Below are positions 26,828-35,729 of a stretch of DNA of 64,000 nucleotides, piece after piece (positions within the stretch are counted from its first letter, which is position 1; each line of letters begins with the position of its first letter). Source of the DNA: Lentzea sp. NEAU-D7 (GTDB taxonomy: Bacteria > Actinomycetota > Actinomycetes > Mycobacteriales > Pseudonocardiaceae). The notes under the pieces are model-generated. The model was not told the DNA's origin and made no database searches. It was given only the letters and a program-made list of their open reading frames with translations. The translations under genes were made by a program, and so were the position numbers. The stretch covers positions 1 through 64,000 of the forward strand of contig NZ_JAPJDL010000019.1 in the NCBI RefSeq assembly GCF_026242055.1, read 5' to 3'.

Positions 26828-28414
26828 TTGAGACGTCTCTTCGGGCTGCGCGTTGGCGTGATCATCGCGGCGGCCGCGCTGTTGCAAGGGGTGGCGGTTC
26901 CGGTGGCTGTCGCCGCGCCGGACGCGCCTTCGTACACGTCGTCCGTCTACAAGACCTCCGGCTGTGCTCCCGAGGGGTGCGGCGGGATCGGAGTCGAGGA
27001 CACGTTCCTGTTCTCCAGCGCCTCGGCCGACGTCGTGAAGTTCCGCTGGGGGTTCACGGAGTTCCCGACCGACGAGGTGGCGGTCGGCGTGCCGGTGCGC
27101 TGGGCGCCCGCGGAGGCCGGGCCGAAGCGGCTTCACGTCTACGCGGTCGACAGCGCCGGGGAGTCCACGCTCAGCACGTTCGACTTCTACGTGAGAGCGC
27201 CGAAGCCGCGTGAGGCGTACTGGTTCGGCGGTGACGACCCCGCCTTCGACGGGTCGGGGAACGGTCACGACCTGGTGCTGAGCGGGCTCGACGTCGCCAG
27301 GGCCGGGCGGACGGTCGGCGGGTCGCCGACGGTCGGGTTCGACGGAGCGGCCGCCGGTGGCGCGACCACCGCGAAGGTGCTCGACACGACCCGGGGGATC
27401 ACGGTGTCGGCGTGGGTCCGGCTCACGGACGGCTCGGTGGACCGGACCGCGGTGAGCCAGCAGGGCGCGGTGGAGTCGGCGTTCCGGCTCGGCTACGACG
27501 CCGGCACGCGCAGGTGGACGTTCGCGCTGGCCGAGAAGGACGCCGCGAACTCCGCCCAGCGGACCGTGCGGTCGAAGGCCCGGGCCGTGACCGGGGTGTG
27601 GACGCACCTGACCGGTACCTACGACGACGCGAGCGGTGAGGTCCGCCTGTACGTCGACGGTGTCGTGCAGGAGAAGGTCGCGGTGGTCGAGAAGGGGTTC
27701 GCGGCAGAGGGCGAGCTGTGGATCGGCAAGGCGCTGCGCGGCTCCGCGGCCACCGAGGCGTGGCACGGCGAGCTGACGGAGATGCTGGCGTGGAACCGCG
27801 CTGTCACTCCGCGGGAAGTGCGGGAGCTGGCCGTGGTCGCCCGGGTCGGCTACTGGTTGTTCAACGACGGCAATGACACGGTGGCGGTCGACTCCACGAA
27901 CTACGCGCACGACATGACCCTCAGCGGCGCCACGTGGGGACCGGGTGTCGGCTCGTCGGGACTGCGATTCGACGGCGGCGGCTCCGCGCGCACGAGTGAC
28001 GCCGTGCTCTACACCGACCAGTCGTTCACGGTCGACGTGTGGGCCAAGCTCGACGGCACCGGAACGCCGGGCACGGTCGTCGCGCAGCGCGGGCCGTCCG
28101 ATGTGGACCCGTTCGCGTTGAGGTACGACGGTGCGCAGTGGAGCGCGGAGATGCCGAACGCCGCGGTGAACCCGACGAAGGTGTGGCGGGCCAAGGGTGA
28201 CGCCGTCGCGGGCAAGTGGACTCACCTCGTGGCGACGTACGACGCGAACGCGCGCACGCTGAGCCTTTCGGTCGGCTATCAGGACACGCCCGACGTGCAG
28301 AAGAGCACTGTCGCGCGGGTGGCCGGCTGGAACTCGGACGGTGTGCTGACCGCGGGCACGTCGTTCGTCGGCGGGATCGACGAACTGAAGGCGCTGCAGG
28401 GCGTCGTTTCATAG
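26828..28414 (+). CDS. Secreted protein with two LamG (concanavalin-like) domains
   Basis: About 528 residues with a signal peptide (basic RRLFGLR, a hydrophobic stretch, then AVAAPDAP). A short Ig-like part with a Cys pair (SGCAPEGCGG) is followed by two LamG/LamG-like jelly-roll domains in tandem. Both contain the family pattern WTHLTGTYD or WTHLVATYD. These domains bind carbohydrates or proteins at the cell surface. No catalytic domain is visible. The TTG at 26828 is preferred because a G-rich site lies 8 bases before it. A start at 26786 is possible but lacks a ribosome site. Confidence 0.85.
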   Translation: MRRLFGLRVGVIIAAAALLQGVAVPVAVAAPDAPSYTSSVYKTSGCAPEGCGGIGVEDTFLFSSASADVVKFRWGFTEFPTDEVAVGVPVRWAPAEAGPKRLHVYAVDSAGESTLSTFDFYVRAPKPREAYWFGGDDPAFDGSGNGHDLVLSGLDVARAGRTVGGSPTVGFDGAAAGGATTAKVLDTTRGITVSAWVRLTDGSVDRTAVSQQGAVESAFRLGYDAGTRRWTFALAEKDAANSAQRTVRSKARAVTGVWTHLTGTYDDASGEVRLYVDGVVQEKVAVVEKGFAAEGELWIGKALRGSAATEAWHGELTEMLAWNRAVTPREVRELAVVARVGYWLFNDGNDTVAVDSTNYAHDMTLSGATWGPGVGSSGLRFDGGGSARTSDAVLYTDQSFTVDVWAKLDGTGTPGTVVAQRGPSDVDPFALRYDGAQWSAEMPNAAVNPTKVWRAKGDAVAGKWTHLVATYDANARTLSLSVGYQDTPDVQKSTVARVAGWNSDGVLTAGTSFVGGIDELKALQGVVS

Positions 28415-28422
28415 GAACAGGA

Positions 28423-28471
28423 CTCCGGGCGTTGATCAAGGCCGAACGGTGGATGTGATCGGCGCCCGGAG
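28423..28471 (+). terminator. Possible hairpin terminator after the LamG gene
   Basis: CTCCGGGCG pairs perfectly with CGCCCGGAG, and a second GATC/GATC pair lies inside after a 2x2 mismatch. The loop is long (about 19 bases), so the strength is uncertain. Confidence 0.35.
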
Positions 28472-28517
28472 ACCGCTACGGTCGTGCGGGTTGCATGATC
28501 GTGCGCGGGAGTCCCTG

Positions 28518-29432
28518 GTGTTGCGGAAGTCCTTGTCTGTTGTCTTGGTCTTTTTGGTGTGCGCTTGCGCGACCGAGAGTCCGTCGCGTTCCGTGTCCGC
28601 TCCGGCGCAGGTGCGTCAGCCGACGTTGGTCAACGAGTCACGCGGAGACGTGCCGGCTGTGGTGCGCGCGGTGGTTGACGGGCGCACGGTCGAGCTCGAC
28701 AGCGGTGAACGCGTCGAGGTCTCGTTGCTGGCGCAGCCCGCGGCCTGCTGGGCTGCCGGAGCACGTGCGTTCGCTGAGAAGTGGTTGCTGGGCAAGACAG
28801 TGCGCGTCACCGCGCTGACGCCCGGCGAGGTGAACCTCCGGCTGGAGGACGGCACCGACTACGCCTCGCTCGCCGTGCGGGAGGGCGTGCTGAGGGCCCA
28901 GACCGCGGCCGGGTCGCTCGCGGAGGCGGAACTCGGTGCCGCGCGGGAGGACCGCGGTCTGTGGGGAGCGCCGTGCAACGGCATGGACGCCACGCCGACG
29001 ACGACCACCACCACTACGACTGCTGCTCCTTCCGCGCAGCGCGTCGAGTCGACGGAGTCCAAGCCCGCGACCACAGTACCGTCTCCCGTGGTGACGACGA
29101 CTCCGCCGGCGCCGACCTGTGCGGTGGCCTATCGGGTCGAAGGCCAGTGGCAGGACGGGTTCCAGGGCAGGATCACGATCAGGAACACCGGCGGGACGCC
29201 GATCAACGGCTGGACCTTGCGGTGGTCGTTCGCCGACGGGCAGAGCGTGCGGCAGATGTGGAACGCCTCCGTGTCGCAGCGGGGCTCGGCCGTCGCCGCG
29301 ACCGGCGTCGACCAGGCCAGGTCCATCTCGCCGCGAGGTCAGGTGGAGATCGGGTTCCTCGGGACGTTCCGCGACAGGAACACCGCGCCCGCGTCGTTCA
29401 CCCTCGACGGGACGGCCTGCGCGACCGGCTGA
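28518..29432 (+). CDS. Lipoprotein with SNase-like domain and C-terminal CBM2
   Basis: 304 residues. A lipobox (VFLVCAC) predicts a lipid-anchored surface protein. Residues about 45-155 match the staphylococcal-nuclease-like fold (VVRAVVDGRTVELDSGERV, then FAEKWLLGKTVRV and REDRGLWGAPC). The arginine and glutamate that normally follow the first strands (RLxGIDxPE) read SLLAQPAA here, so catalysis is doubtful. A Thr/Pro-rich linker leads to a family 2 carbohydrate-binding module, with tryptophans in GQWQDGFQG, INGWTLRWSF and RQMWNA and bracketing cysteines. GTG 28518 is chosen to fit the lipoprotein signal. Confidence 0.82.
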   Translation: MLRKSLSVVLVFLVCACATESPSRSVSAPAQVRQPTLVNESRGDVPAVVRAVVDGRTVELDSGERVEVSLLAQPAACWAAGARAFAEKWLLGKTVRVTALTPGEVNLRLEDGTDYASLAVREGVLRAQTAAGSLAEAELGAAREDRGLWGAPCNGMDATPTTTTTTTTAAPSAQRVESTESKPATTVPSPVVTTTPPAPTCAVAYRVEGQWQDGFQGRITIRNTGGTPINGWTLRWSFADGQSVRQMWNASVSQRGSAVAATGVDQARSISPRGQVEIGFLGTFRDRNTAPASFTLDGTACATG

Positions 29433-29453
29433 CCTGCGCCTGCTGTGAGCTGA

Positions 29454-29468
29454 TCTGCCCTCAGCAGA
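29454..29468. promoter_or_regulatory. PopR-like operator upstream of the clpP pair
   Basis: TCTGCCCTCAGCAGA is an inverted repeat TCTGC-N5-GCAGA. It differs by one base from the PopR site TCTGCC-N3-GGCAGA reported for Streptomyces clpP3-clpP4. It lies 42 bases before the first clpP start, in the promoter position. The same symmetry recurs upstream of the convergent regulator gene at 31160-31178. Confidence 0.7.
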
Positions 29469-29510
29469 GAAAGCGGCGAACTCGTCGGGGCGGCGGGCAT
29501 CGTCGGTGCC

Positions 29511-30121
29511 ATGACGAACAGCGAGAAGCTCTTCAGCCCAGGGCTGCGAGAACGGTTCTTCGGTCAGCGCGTGCTGATTCTCGACGGCGCGCTCGACGAC
29601 GACAACGGCACGGTGCTGGCGACCCAGATGCTGTCGCTGGCCAGTGAGGACCCGCGCCAGGACATCGCGTTGTGGATCAACTCGCCGGGTGGCTCGGTGC
29701 CCTCGATGCTGGCCATCCGCGACGTGATGCGGCTCGTGCCTTGCGACGTGGCGACGCTCGCGCTGGGCCTCGCCTGCAGCGCCGGGCAGTTCCTGCTGTC
29801 GGCGGGAACGCCGGGCAAGCGGTTCGCGTTGCCGCACGCGCGAATCCTGATGCACCAGGGAAGTGCGGGCATCGGCGGTTCGGCCGTCGAGGTGGAGGTG
29901 CAGGCGGACGACCTGCGGCACACCAGGGACACCGTGCTCGGCCTGATCGCGCAGGACACCGGGCAGCCGTTCGAACGGATCTTCACCGACTCGCTGCACG
30001 ACAGGTGGTTCACGACGGAGCAGGCCCTCGAGTACGGGTTCATCGACCACGTCGTCAGCGACCTCGGACAGGTCGTCCCCGTCCGCATGCACAAGCTGGG
30101 ACTGCACTCGGGAGCCGTCGC

Positions 30122-30125
<4 letters not shown>
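29511..30125 (+). CDS. ATP-dependent Clp protease proteolytic subunit (ClpP3-like)
   Basis: 204-residue ClpP-family serine peptidase. The nucleophile S90 lies in GLACSAGQFLLSAG, a variant of the usual GQAASMGAVLLAAG. H115 is in RILMHQG. The Asp region (DSLHDRWF) differs slightly from the canonical DTDRD. It is the first of two overlapping clpP genes (ATGA). The pair and its convergent regulator correspond to the clpP3-clpP4/popR arrangement known in Streptomyces, expressed when the main ClpP is impaired. Confidence 0.92.
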
Positions 30126-30712
<587 letters not shown>

Positions 30713-30751
30713 GCTGTGGAGCGTGCTCGTGACTGGAAGGGCGCGGCGGCC

Positions 30752-31120
30752 CTAGGCGGCCATCAACGCGCCCACCATCGCCACCGGGCCCGAGGGGCGG
30801 CCCGTCGGGCGTGAGGTGTGGAACTGGCTGCCCGTCCGCAGGTGGCCGGACGCGCGGAGATTCCGGACCTGACCGGCGATGCCGATCAGCAGGTCGGCCA
30901 GGTCGACGCCCAGGGCGCCGGCGACCGCCGCGATCATCTCGCTCGACGGCTCCTTGCGGCCGCGCTCGATCTCGGACAGGTACTGCACCGAGATGCCCGC
31001 GCGGTCGGCCACGTCGACCAGACGGTCGCCGCGCTCCTCCCGCGTCTCGCGAAGCTTGCGGCCCAGGGCTTCACGCCACAGGGGTTCCGGGGTGCGCTTG
31101 AAGTCCAGGATCTCCGCCAT
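30752..31120 (-). CDS. popR: PopR/ClgR-like helix-turn-helix regulator
   Basis: 122-residue XRE-type regulator. The HTH spans DVADRAGISVQYLSEIERGR, as in ClgR and PopR, which control clp genes in actinobacteria. The protein ends in GALMAA. PopR is known to be degraded by ClpP through its two terminal alanines, and the same ending is kept here. The gene converges on the clpP pair. The operator TTCTGC-N5-GCAGAA lies 40 bases upstream of its own start, so autoregulation is likely. Confidence 0.88.
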   Translation of the reverse strand: MAEILDFKRTPEPLWREALGRKLRETREERGDRLVDVADRAGISVQYLSEIERGRKEPSSEMIAAVAGALGVDLADLLIGIAGQVRNLRASGHLRTGSQFHTSRPTGRPSGPVAMVGALMAA

Positions 31121-31159
31121 GTCGTCATGGTGACAGCACGCCGACCACGGGAAAGGGGC

Positions 31160-31178
31160 GTTCTGCTAGGAGCAGAAC
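31160..31178. promoter_or_regulatory. PopR-like operator upstream of popR
   Basis: GTTCTGCTAGGAGCAGAAC is a perfect 7-base inverted repeat around a 5-base centre. It shares TCTGC-N5-GCAGA with the site in front of the clpP pair. It lies about 40 bases before the leftward popR start and about 70 before the rightward SDR gene. Confidence 0.75.
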
Positions 31179-31212
31179 GGCATCGGCCCTAGGTAGTCAG
31201 ATTACGACAGGT

Positions 31213-31227
31213 TGGCAGTGACTGCCA
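31213..31227. promoter_or_regulatory. Perfect palindrome overlapping the SDR-tetR promoter
   Basis: TGGCAGT-G-ACTGCCA is a 15-base perfect palindrome. It overlaps a likely -35 box (TTGGCA, 31212-31217) placed 18 bases before TACGGT (31236-31241). The start codon lies about 7 bases after this -10 box, so the transcript is probably leaderless. The downstream TetR protein is the natural candidate to bind here. Confidence 0.6.
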
Positions 31228-31247
31228 CTCTGGCGTACGGTGTCGAC

Positions 31248-32039
31248 ATGGGAGTCGACTTCAAGAAGCAGACGGTGCTGGTCACCGGGGCGAGTTCGGG
31301 TATCGGTGCGGAGTTCGCGCGGCAGCTCGCGTCGCGTGGTTCGAGCCTCGTGCTGGTCGCACGCCGCAAGGACCGGCTGGAGGAGCTGGCTGAGCAGTTG
31401 CGGGCGGCGCACCGCGTGGCGGTCCACGTCGTGGCGGCGGACCTCGCCGAGCCGGGCGTCGGCGAGCGGCTGGCGGCGGAGGTCGCCGGGTTCGGCGTCA
31501 CCAGCGTCGTCAACAACGCCGGCTTCGCCACCTTCGGGGCGTTCCACGAGGAGGAGCCCGAGCGGTTGCGGCAGGAGCTCGCGGTCGACGTCAACGCCGT
31601 CGTCGAGATCAGCAGGGCGTTCATCGAGCCGTTGCGTGCCAACGGTCACGGCTTCCTCGTCAACGTGGCGAGTATGGCGGCCTACCAGGCGACGCCCTGG
31701 TCGTCGGTCTACGGCGCGACGAAGGCGTTCGTGGTGAGCTTCACCGAGGGTCTGTGGGTCGAGTCGCGCGGTACGGGCCTGCGCGTCATGGTGCTGTCGC
31801 CCGGTGCGACGCGCACGGAGTTCTTCGAGGTCTCCGGCAGCGAGGACATGGCGGCAGACCTCCGGATGCAGACCGCCGGCGAGGTGGTCGCGACGGCGAT
31901 GCGCGCGCTGGACCGCCGCGTCACGCCGGTGGGCGTCATCTCAGGCCGGATGAACCGGGTGCTGGCGTTCGCCGGACGTCATTTCGCTTCGCGTGCCATG
32001 GGCGCCAGGATGATCGGGCGGATGGTGCGGCAGAGCTAG
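31248..32039 (+). CDS. Short-chain dehydrogenase/reductase
   Basis: 263-residue classical SDR. The NAD(P) motif is TGASSGIG near the N-terminus, with VNNAG in the middle. The catalytic pair is Tyr-Lys in YGATK, preceded by the Ser of VASMAAY. The basic residues after strand 2 (ARRKDRL) suggest NADP preference. The substrate is unknown. ATG 31248 fits a leaderless transcript from the palindrome-bearing promoter. A TetR gene follows within 10 bases, so the two are one unit. Confidence 0.92.
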   Translation: MGVDFKKQTVLVTGASSGIGAEFARQLASRGSSLVLVARRKDRLEELAEQLRAAHRVAVHVVAADLAEPGVGERLAAEVAGFGVTSVVNNAGFATFGAFHEEEPERLRQELAVDVNAVVEISRAFIEPLRANGHGFLVNVASMAAYQATPWSSVYGATKAFVVSFTEGLWVESRGTGLRVMVLSPGATRTEFFEVSGSEDMAADLRMQTAGEVVATAMRALDRRVTPVGVISGRMNRVLAFAGRHFASRAMGARMIGRMVRQS

Positions 32040-32049
32040 AGTGGGGTTC

Positions 32050-32640
32050 ATGGAGAAGCCGTCGACGCTGTGGGACCGGTCGCGTCAGGCCGTGGTCGCC
32101 GAGATCGTCGACACGGCGCTGAAGTTGTTCGCGGAGCAGGGGTACGAGGCGACCACGATGGCCCAGGTCGCCACCAGCGCGGGAGTGTCGCAGCGCTCGC
32201 TGTTCCGCTACTTCGGCACCAAGGAGGACCTGGTCTGCGGCGACCAGGACGCGCTGGGCGACCTGCTGGTCGCCACCGTCGAGGCGCAGCCGCCTGAAGT
32301 GTCCACCTGGGACGCTCTGCGAGCCGGGTTCACCACGATCCTCACCGCGTCGAACCACACCCCGCAACGGGTGCTGGAGATCTCCACGCTCATCTTCGAG
32401 AACCCGCCGCTGCGCTCGCGGTACTTCGAGAAGCGGCTGAGGTGGCAGCGGGCGCTGGCACCCGTGGTCGAGAAGCGGATGGGCATCGAGTCCGGTGAGA
32501 TCCCGGACGCCCGCGCGATGGGTGTCATCGCCACGGTGTTCGCGTGCGTCGACACCGCTTCGGAACTGTGGGTCCGCCACGGCGGCAAGGCTGATGCGTT
32601 CGAGCTGTACGAACAGGCTCTTGCCGCCGTGCGCGGTTAG
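32050..32640 (+). CDS. TetR-family transcriptional regulator
   Basis: 196-residue TetR-type repressor. The N-terminal HTH is clear (residues 15-60, with [20 protein letters not shown]). The C-terminal ligand domain is divergent, as usual. ATG 32050 is preferred; a GTG 9 bases upstream is also in frame. It directly follows the SDR gene and probably represses both through the palindrome at the SDR promoter. It converges with tctA, overlapping by 4 bases. Confidence 0.92.
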   Translation: MEKPSTLWDRSRQAVVAEIVDTALKLFAEQGYEATTMAQVATSAGVSQRSLFRYFGTKEDLVCGDQDALGDLLVATVEAQPPEVSTWDALRAGFTTILTASNHTPQRVLEISTLIFENPPLRSRYFEKRLRWQRALAPVVEKRMGIESGEIPDARAMGVIATVFACVDTASELWVRHGGKADAFELYEQALAAVRG

Positions 32641-34133
32641 ACCATCACCTCGGTCTTCTTGCGGCGCAACCGAAGCACGACCGCGACCGTCAGCAGCACG
32701 ACGAGGATGCCGTAGGCAACCGCCGCGAACGGGCTGGTCACCAGCGCGCTGAGGTCGCCCTCGCTGATCTGCAGGGTGCGCCGGACCTGTTCCTCCGCCA
32801 TCGGCCCCAGGATCAGGCCGACGACCAGGGGCGCGACCGGATAACCGTGGCGCCGCATGAAGAAGCCGATCAGGCCGATCACCAGCAGCACGATCAGGTC
32901 GTCCACGACGAAGTTCACCGCGTAGGTGCCCAGCGCCGCGAAGAGCAGGATGCCCGCGTAGAGGTACGGCCGCGGGATCTGCAGCACCTTCACCCAGATC
33001 TTCACCAGCGGCAGGTTCAGCACGAGCAGCATCACGTTGCCGATGTAGAGCGACGCGATCAGCGCCCACACCATCGGGCCGTTGTTGGTGAACAGCAACG
33101 GCCCCGGCTGGATGCCGTAGCTCTGGAACGCGGCCACGATGACCGCCGCCGTGGCGGTCGTGGGGAGCCCGAGCGTCAGCAACGGCACCAGAACGCCTGC
33201 CGCGGCGGCGTTGTTGGCCGCCTCCGGGCCCGCCACGCCCTCGATCGCGCCCTTGCCGAACTCCTCGGGGCGTTTCGAGAGCTTCTTCTCCGCCGCGTAC
33301 GACAGGAACGTCGACACGTCCGCGCCACCGGCCGGCACGGTGCCGATCGGGAAGCCGATGAACGTGCCGCGCAGCCACGGTTTCCAGGAGCGCGCCCAGA
33401 AACCGCGCGTCATCCACTTGCCGCCCACGGGGATGACCTCGATCGGCCCGTGCCGCAGCCGCGACGCCACGTACAGCGCCTCGCCGACCGCGAACACGCC
33501 GACCGCCACCACGACCACGTCGATGCCGTCGGACATCGTCGCCACCCCGAGGGTGAAGCGCTGCTGACCGGTCAGCGTGTCGGTGCCGACGAGCCCGATG
33601 AACAGGCCGAGCCCCAGCGACGCCAGGCCGCGCACGGGGGAGGAGCCGAGCAGTGCGGCCACGGTCGTGAACGCCACGACCATCAGCGCCACGTAGTCCG
33701 CCGGGCCCAGCTGCACCGCGAGGTCCGCGATGGCCGGCGCCAGCAACGTGAGCAGCACCGTGGCGATCGTGCCCGCCACGAAGGAGCCGATGGCGGCCGT
33801 CGCGAGCGCGGCAGCGCCGCGCCCGGCCTTGGCCATCTTGTTGCCTTCCAGGGCGGTCACGATGGACGCCGACTCGCCAGGGGTGTTGAGCAGGATCGAC
33901 GTCGTGGACCCGCCGTACATGCCGCCGTAGTAGATGCCGGCGAAGATGATCAGCGCCGCCGTCGGTTCCAGCGTGTACGTCAGCGGCAGCAGCAACGCCA
34001 CCGTCATCGCCGGTCCGATGCCCGGCAGCACGCCGACGGCGGTGCCGAGCGTGACGCCCAGCAACGCGTACAGCAGGTACTCGGGCTGCGCGGCGGTCGC
34101 GAAACCCTCCAGCAGCATGGTGATGCTATCCAT
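32637..34133 (-). CDS. tctA: Tripartite tricarboxylate transporter, large permease TctA
   Basis: 498-residue membrane permease with about 11-12 hydrophobic segments. Family signatures are [17 protein letters not shown] near residue 40, [20 protein letters not shown] in the first half and [10 protein letters not shown] later. It moves citrate or other di-/tricarboxylates with cation symport, fed by the TctC binding protein. It overlaps tctB by 8 bases and is the last gene of the tctCBA operon. Confidence 0.95.
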   Translation of the reverse strand: MDSITMLLEGFATAAQPEYLLYALLGVTLGTAVGVLPGIGPAMTVALLLPLTYTLEPTAALIIFAGIYYGGMYGGSTTSILLNTPGESASIVTALEGNKMAKAGRGAAALATAAIGSFVAGTIATVLLTLLAPAIADLAVQLGPADYVALMVVAFTTVAALLGSSPVRGLASLGLGLFIGLVGTDTLTGQQRFTLGVATMSDGIDVVVVAVGVFAVGEALYVASRLRHGPIEVIPVGGKWMTRGFWARSWKPWLRGTFIGFPIGTVPAGGADVSTFLSYAAEKKLSKRPEEFGKGAIEGVAGPEAANNAAAAGVLVPLLTLGLPTTATAAVIVAAFQSYGIQPGPLLFTNNGPMVWALIASLYIGNVMLLVLNLPLVKIWVKVLQIPRPYLYAGILLFAALGTYAVNFVVDDLIVLLVIGLIGFFMRRHGYPVAPLVVGLILGPMAEEQVRRTLQISEGDLSALVTSPFAAVAYGILVVLLTVAVVLRLRRKKTEVMV

Positions 34134-34617
34134 CGAGGAACGGCACCCCTTCGAAGATCCCGGCGGGCAGCGACAGGCCCAGGCCGTACGCGAACACCAC
34201 CTGCACGAGCAGCGCCAGCACCACCGCGATCGGCAGTGCCCGCCACCAGGTCGCGCCCAGAGTCCAGGCCGCGCCGAAGAACAGCAGTGCGGCCGCGACC
34301 GGCCAGCCGATCACGTCGATGAGCACCAGGTGCGCGACCAGCACGGCCACGAGCTTGGCCACGGTGAGCCAGTCGGTGCGGACGTTCTCGTCGACGTCCT
34401 CGGCCTCCTCGGCCTGGCCGAGCTTGCCGCGGGCGGTCGCGATGATCGCCGCGATGCCCGTGACGACGAGCAGAATGCCCACGGCGTAGGGGAACGCGCG
34501 TGGTCCTACGACGTTGTCGTCGCGCCCGGCGATCGTGGTCGCGTCGACCAGGGTGAAGACCCCGACCGCCGCGACCAGACCGCCGAACGCGTACTCCTCG
34601 ACTTTTGCAGCAATCAC
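34126..34617 (-). CDS. tctB: Tripartite tricarboxylate transporter, small permease TctB
   Basis: 163-residue membrane protein with four predicted spans, matching TctB in size and topology. The N-terminal pattern [19 protein letters not shown] is typical. GTG 34617 overlaps the tctC stop codon as GTGA, giving translational coupling; longer frames upstream are inside tctC. It is the small subunit that partners TctA. Confidence 0.9.
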   Translation of the reverse strand: MIAAKVEEYAFGGLVAAVGVFTLVDATTIAGRDDNVVGPRAFPYAVGILLVVTGIAAIIATARGKLGQAEEAEDVDENVRTDWLTVAKLVAVLVAHLVLIDVIGWPVAAALLFFGAAWTLGATWWRALPIAVVLALLVQVVFAYGLGLSLPAGIFEGVPFLDG

Positions 34618-35588
34618 TTGACGAGCCCGATGTCCTGCAGCGCCGGCTTCACACGGCCGATCTCCTTGGCCATGAACGTGGAGAACTCGCTGCCGGTCAG
34701 GAACGTGTCCGTCCAGCCCTTCTTGGTGAGCTCGTCCTTCCACTGCTGGCTCGCGTGCATGTCGGTGACCAGCTTGGTCAGCCGGGCCTTGGCCTCCGCG
34801 GAGATCGACGCGGGCGCCACGACGCCACGCCAGTTGATCAGCTCGACGCCGAGCTCCTTGAACGTGGGCACGTTGAGGTCGGGCACCGGGTTCGGGCCGG
34901 ACGTGCCGAGCGCGCGCAGCTTGCCCGCCTTGATCTGCTCCTTGTACTCGCCGACGCCGGAGATGCCCGCGTCGACCTTCTTGCCCAGCAGCGCCGCCAG
35001 CGACTCACCGCCGCCGGAGTACGGCACGTAGTTCAGCTTCGCCGGCTCGATGTTCTTCGCCTTGAGCAGCATCCCGGCGAGGATGTGGTCGGTGCCGCCG
35101 GCCGAACCGCCGGTGATCGAGACGCCCTTGCCCTTCTCCGCGACCGCGGCCAGCAGGTCGTCGATCGTCTTGTGCGGCGAGTCGGCGGGCACCACGACGA
35201 CCTCGTCCTCGGCCGTCAGCCGGGCGATCGGCGTGGTCTCCTCCAGCCGGGCCGGCGACGCGTTGGTCTCCACCGCGCCGACCATGACCAGGCCGGTGAT
35301 CATCAGGAACGACTCGGAGCGTTCGTTGAGGAGCTTCTGCAGACCGACCGTCCCGCCCGCGCCACCGACGTTGGTGACCTGCACCGAGTTGGCGAGCTTG
35401 GCACCGCTCACCGCGGACTGCATCGACCGCGCCGTCTGGTCCCAGCCGCCGCCGGGGTCCGCGGGTGCCATGATCTCCAGCTTCGCGATGGAGTCACCGC
35501 TGCTCGCGCTCTTGGCCCCCTGACCGCATCCTGCGAGCACCAGTCCGGCGGCGGCGACCGCCACCACTCGTCTCCATGCCGTGCCCAT
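34614..35588 (-). CDS. tctC: Tripartite tricarboxylate transporter substrate-binding lipoprotein TctC
   Basis: 324-residue extracytoplasmic solute-binding protein. The lipobox LVLAGC near residue 20 predicts lipid anchoring. The Bug/TctC domain has VTNVGGAGGTVGLQ, a ligand-loop GGSAGGTDHILAG and LNYVPYSGGGESLAALLG. It delivers a carboxylate (citrate, tricarballylate or similar) to TctBA. It is the first gene of the operon and is transcribed divergently from a CitA-like sensor kinase, the likely regulator. Confidence 0.94.
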   Translation of the reverse strand: MGTAWRRVVAVAAAGLVLAGCGQGAKSASSGDSIAKLEIMAPADPGGGWDQTARSMQSAVSGAKLANSVQVTNVGGAGGTVGLQKLLNERSESFLMITGLVMVGAVETNASPARLEETTPIARLTAEDEVVVVPADSPHKTIDDLLAAVAEKGKGVSITGGSAGGTDHILAGMLLKAKNIEPAKLNYVPYSGGGESLAALLGKKVDAGISGVGEYKEQIKAGKLRALGTSGPNPVPDLNVPTFKELGVELINWRGVVAPASISAEAKARLTKLVTDMHASQQWKDELTKKGWTDTFLTGSEFSTFMAKEIGRVKPALQDIGLVK

Positions 35589-35648
35589 CGAGTACTCCTC
35601 GCTTCGTTGCGAACGTTGGGCGGGGACGCTAGGTAACGGCCGGGCGGC

Positions 35649-35691
35649 TCGTAAGGGTTAGGTCGTAAGTTCCGTATTGGTCGTTTAGTTC
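35649..35691. promoter_or_regulatory. Direct repeats in the tctC/citA divergent promoter
   Basis: TCGTAAG occurs at 35649 and 35663, and a variant TCGTTTAG at 35681, each followed by a TT-containing tail. They lie in the 141-base gap between the divergent tctC and sensor-kinase genes. They are candidate binding sites for the CitB-like response regulator. Spacings of 14 and 18 bases are irregular, so this is tentative. Confidence 0.4.
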
Positions 35692-35729
35692 GTGACCTGT
35701 TTCACAGCTGATGCGTCAGAATTCCATCC

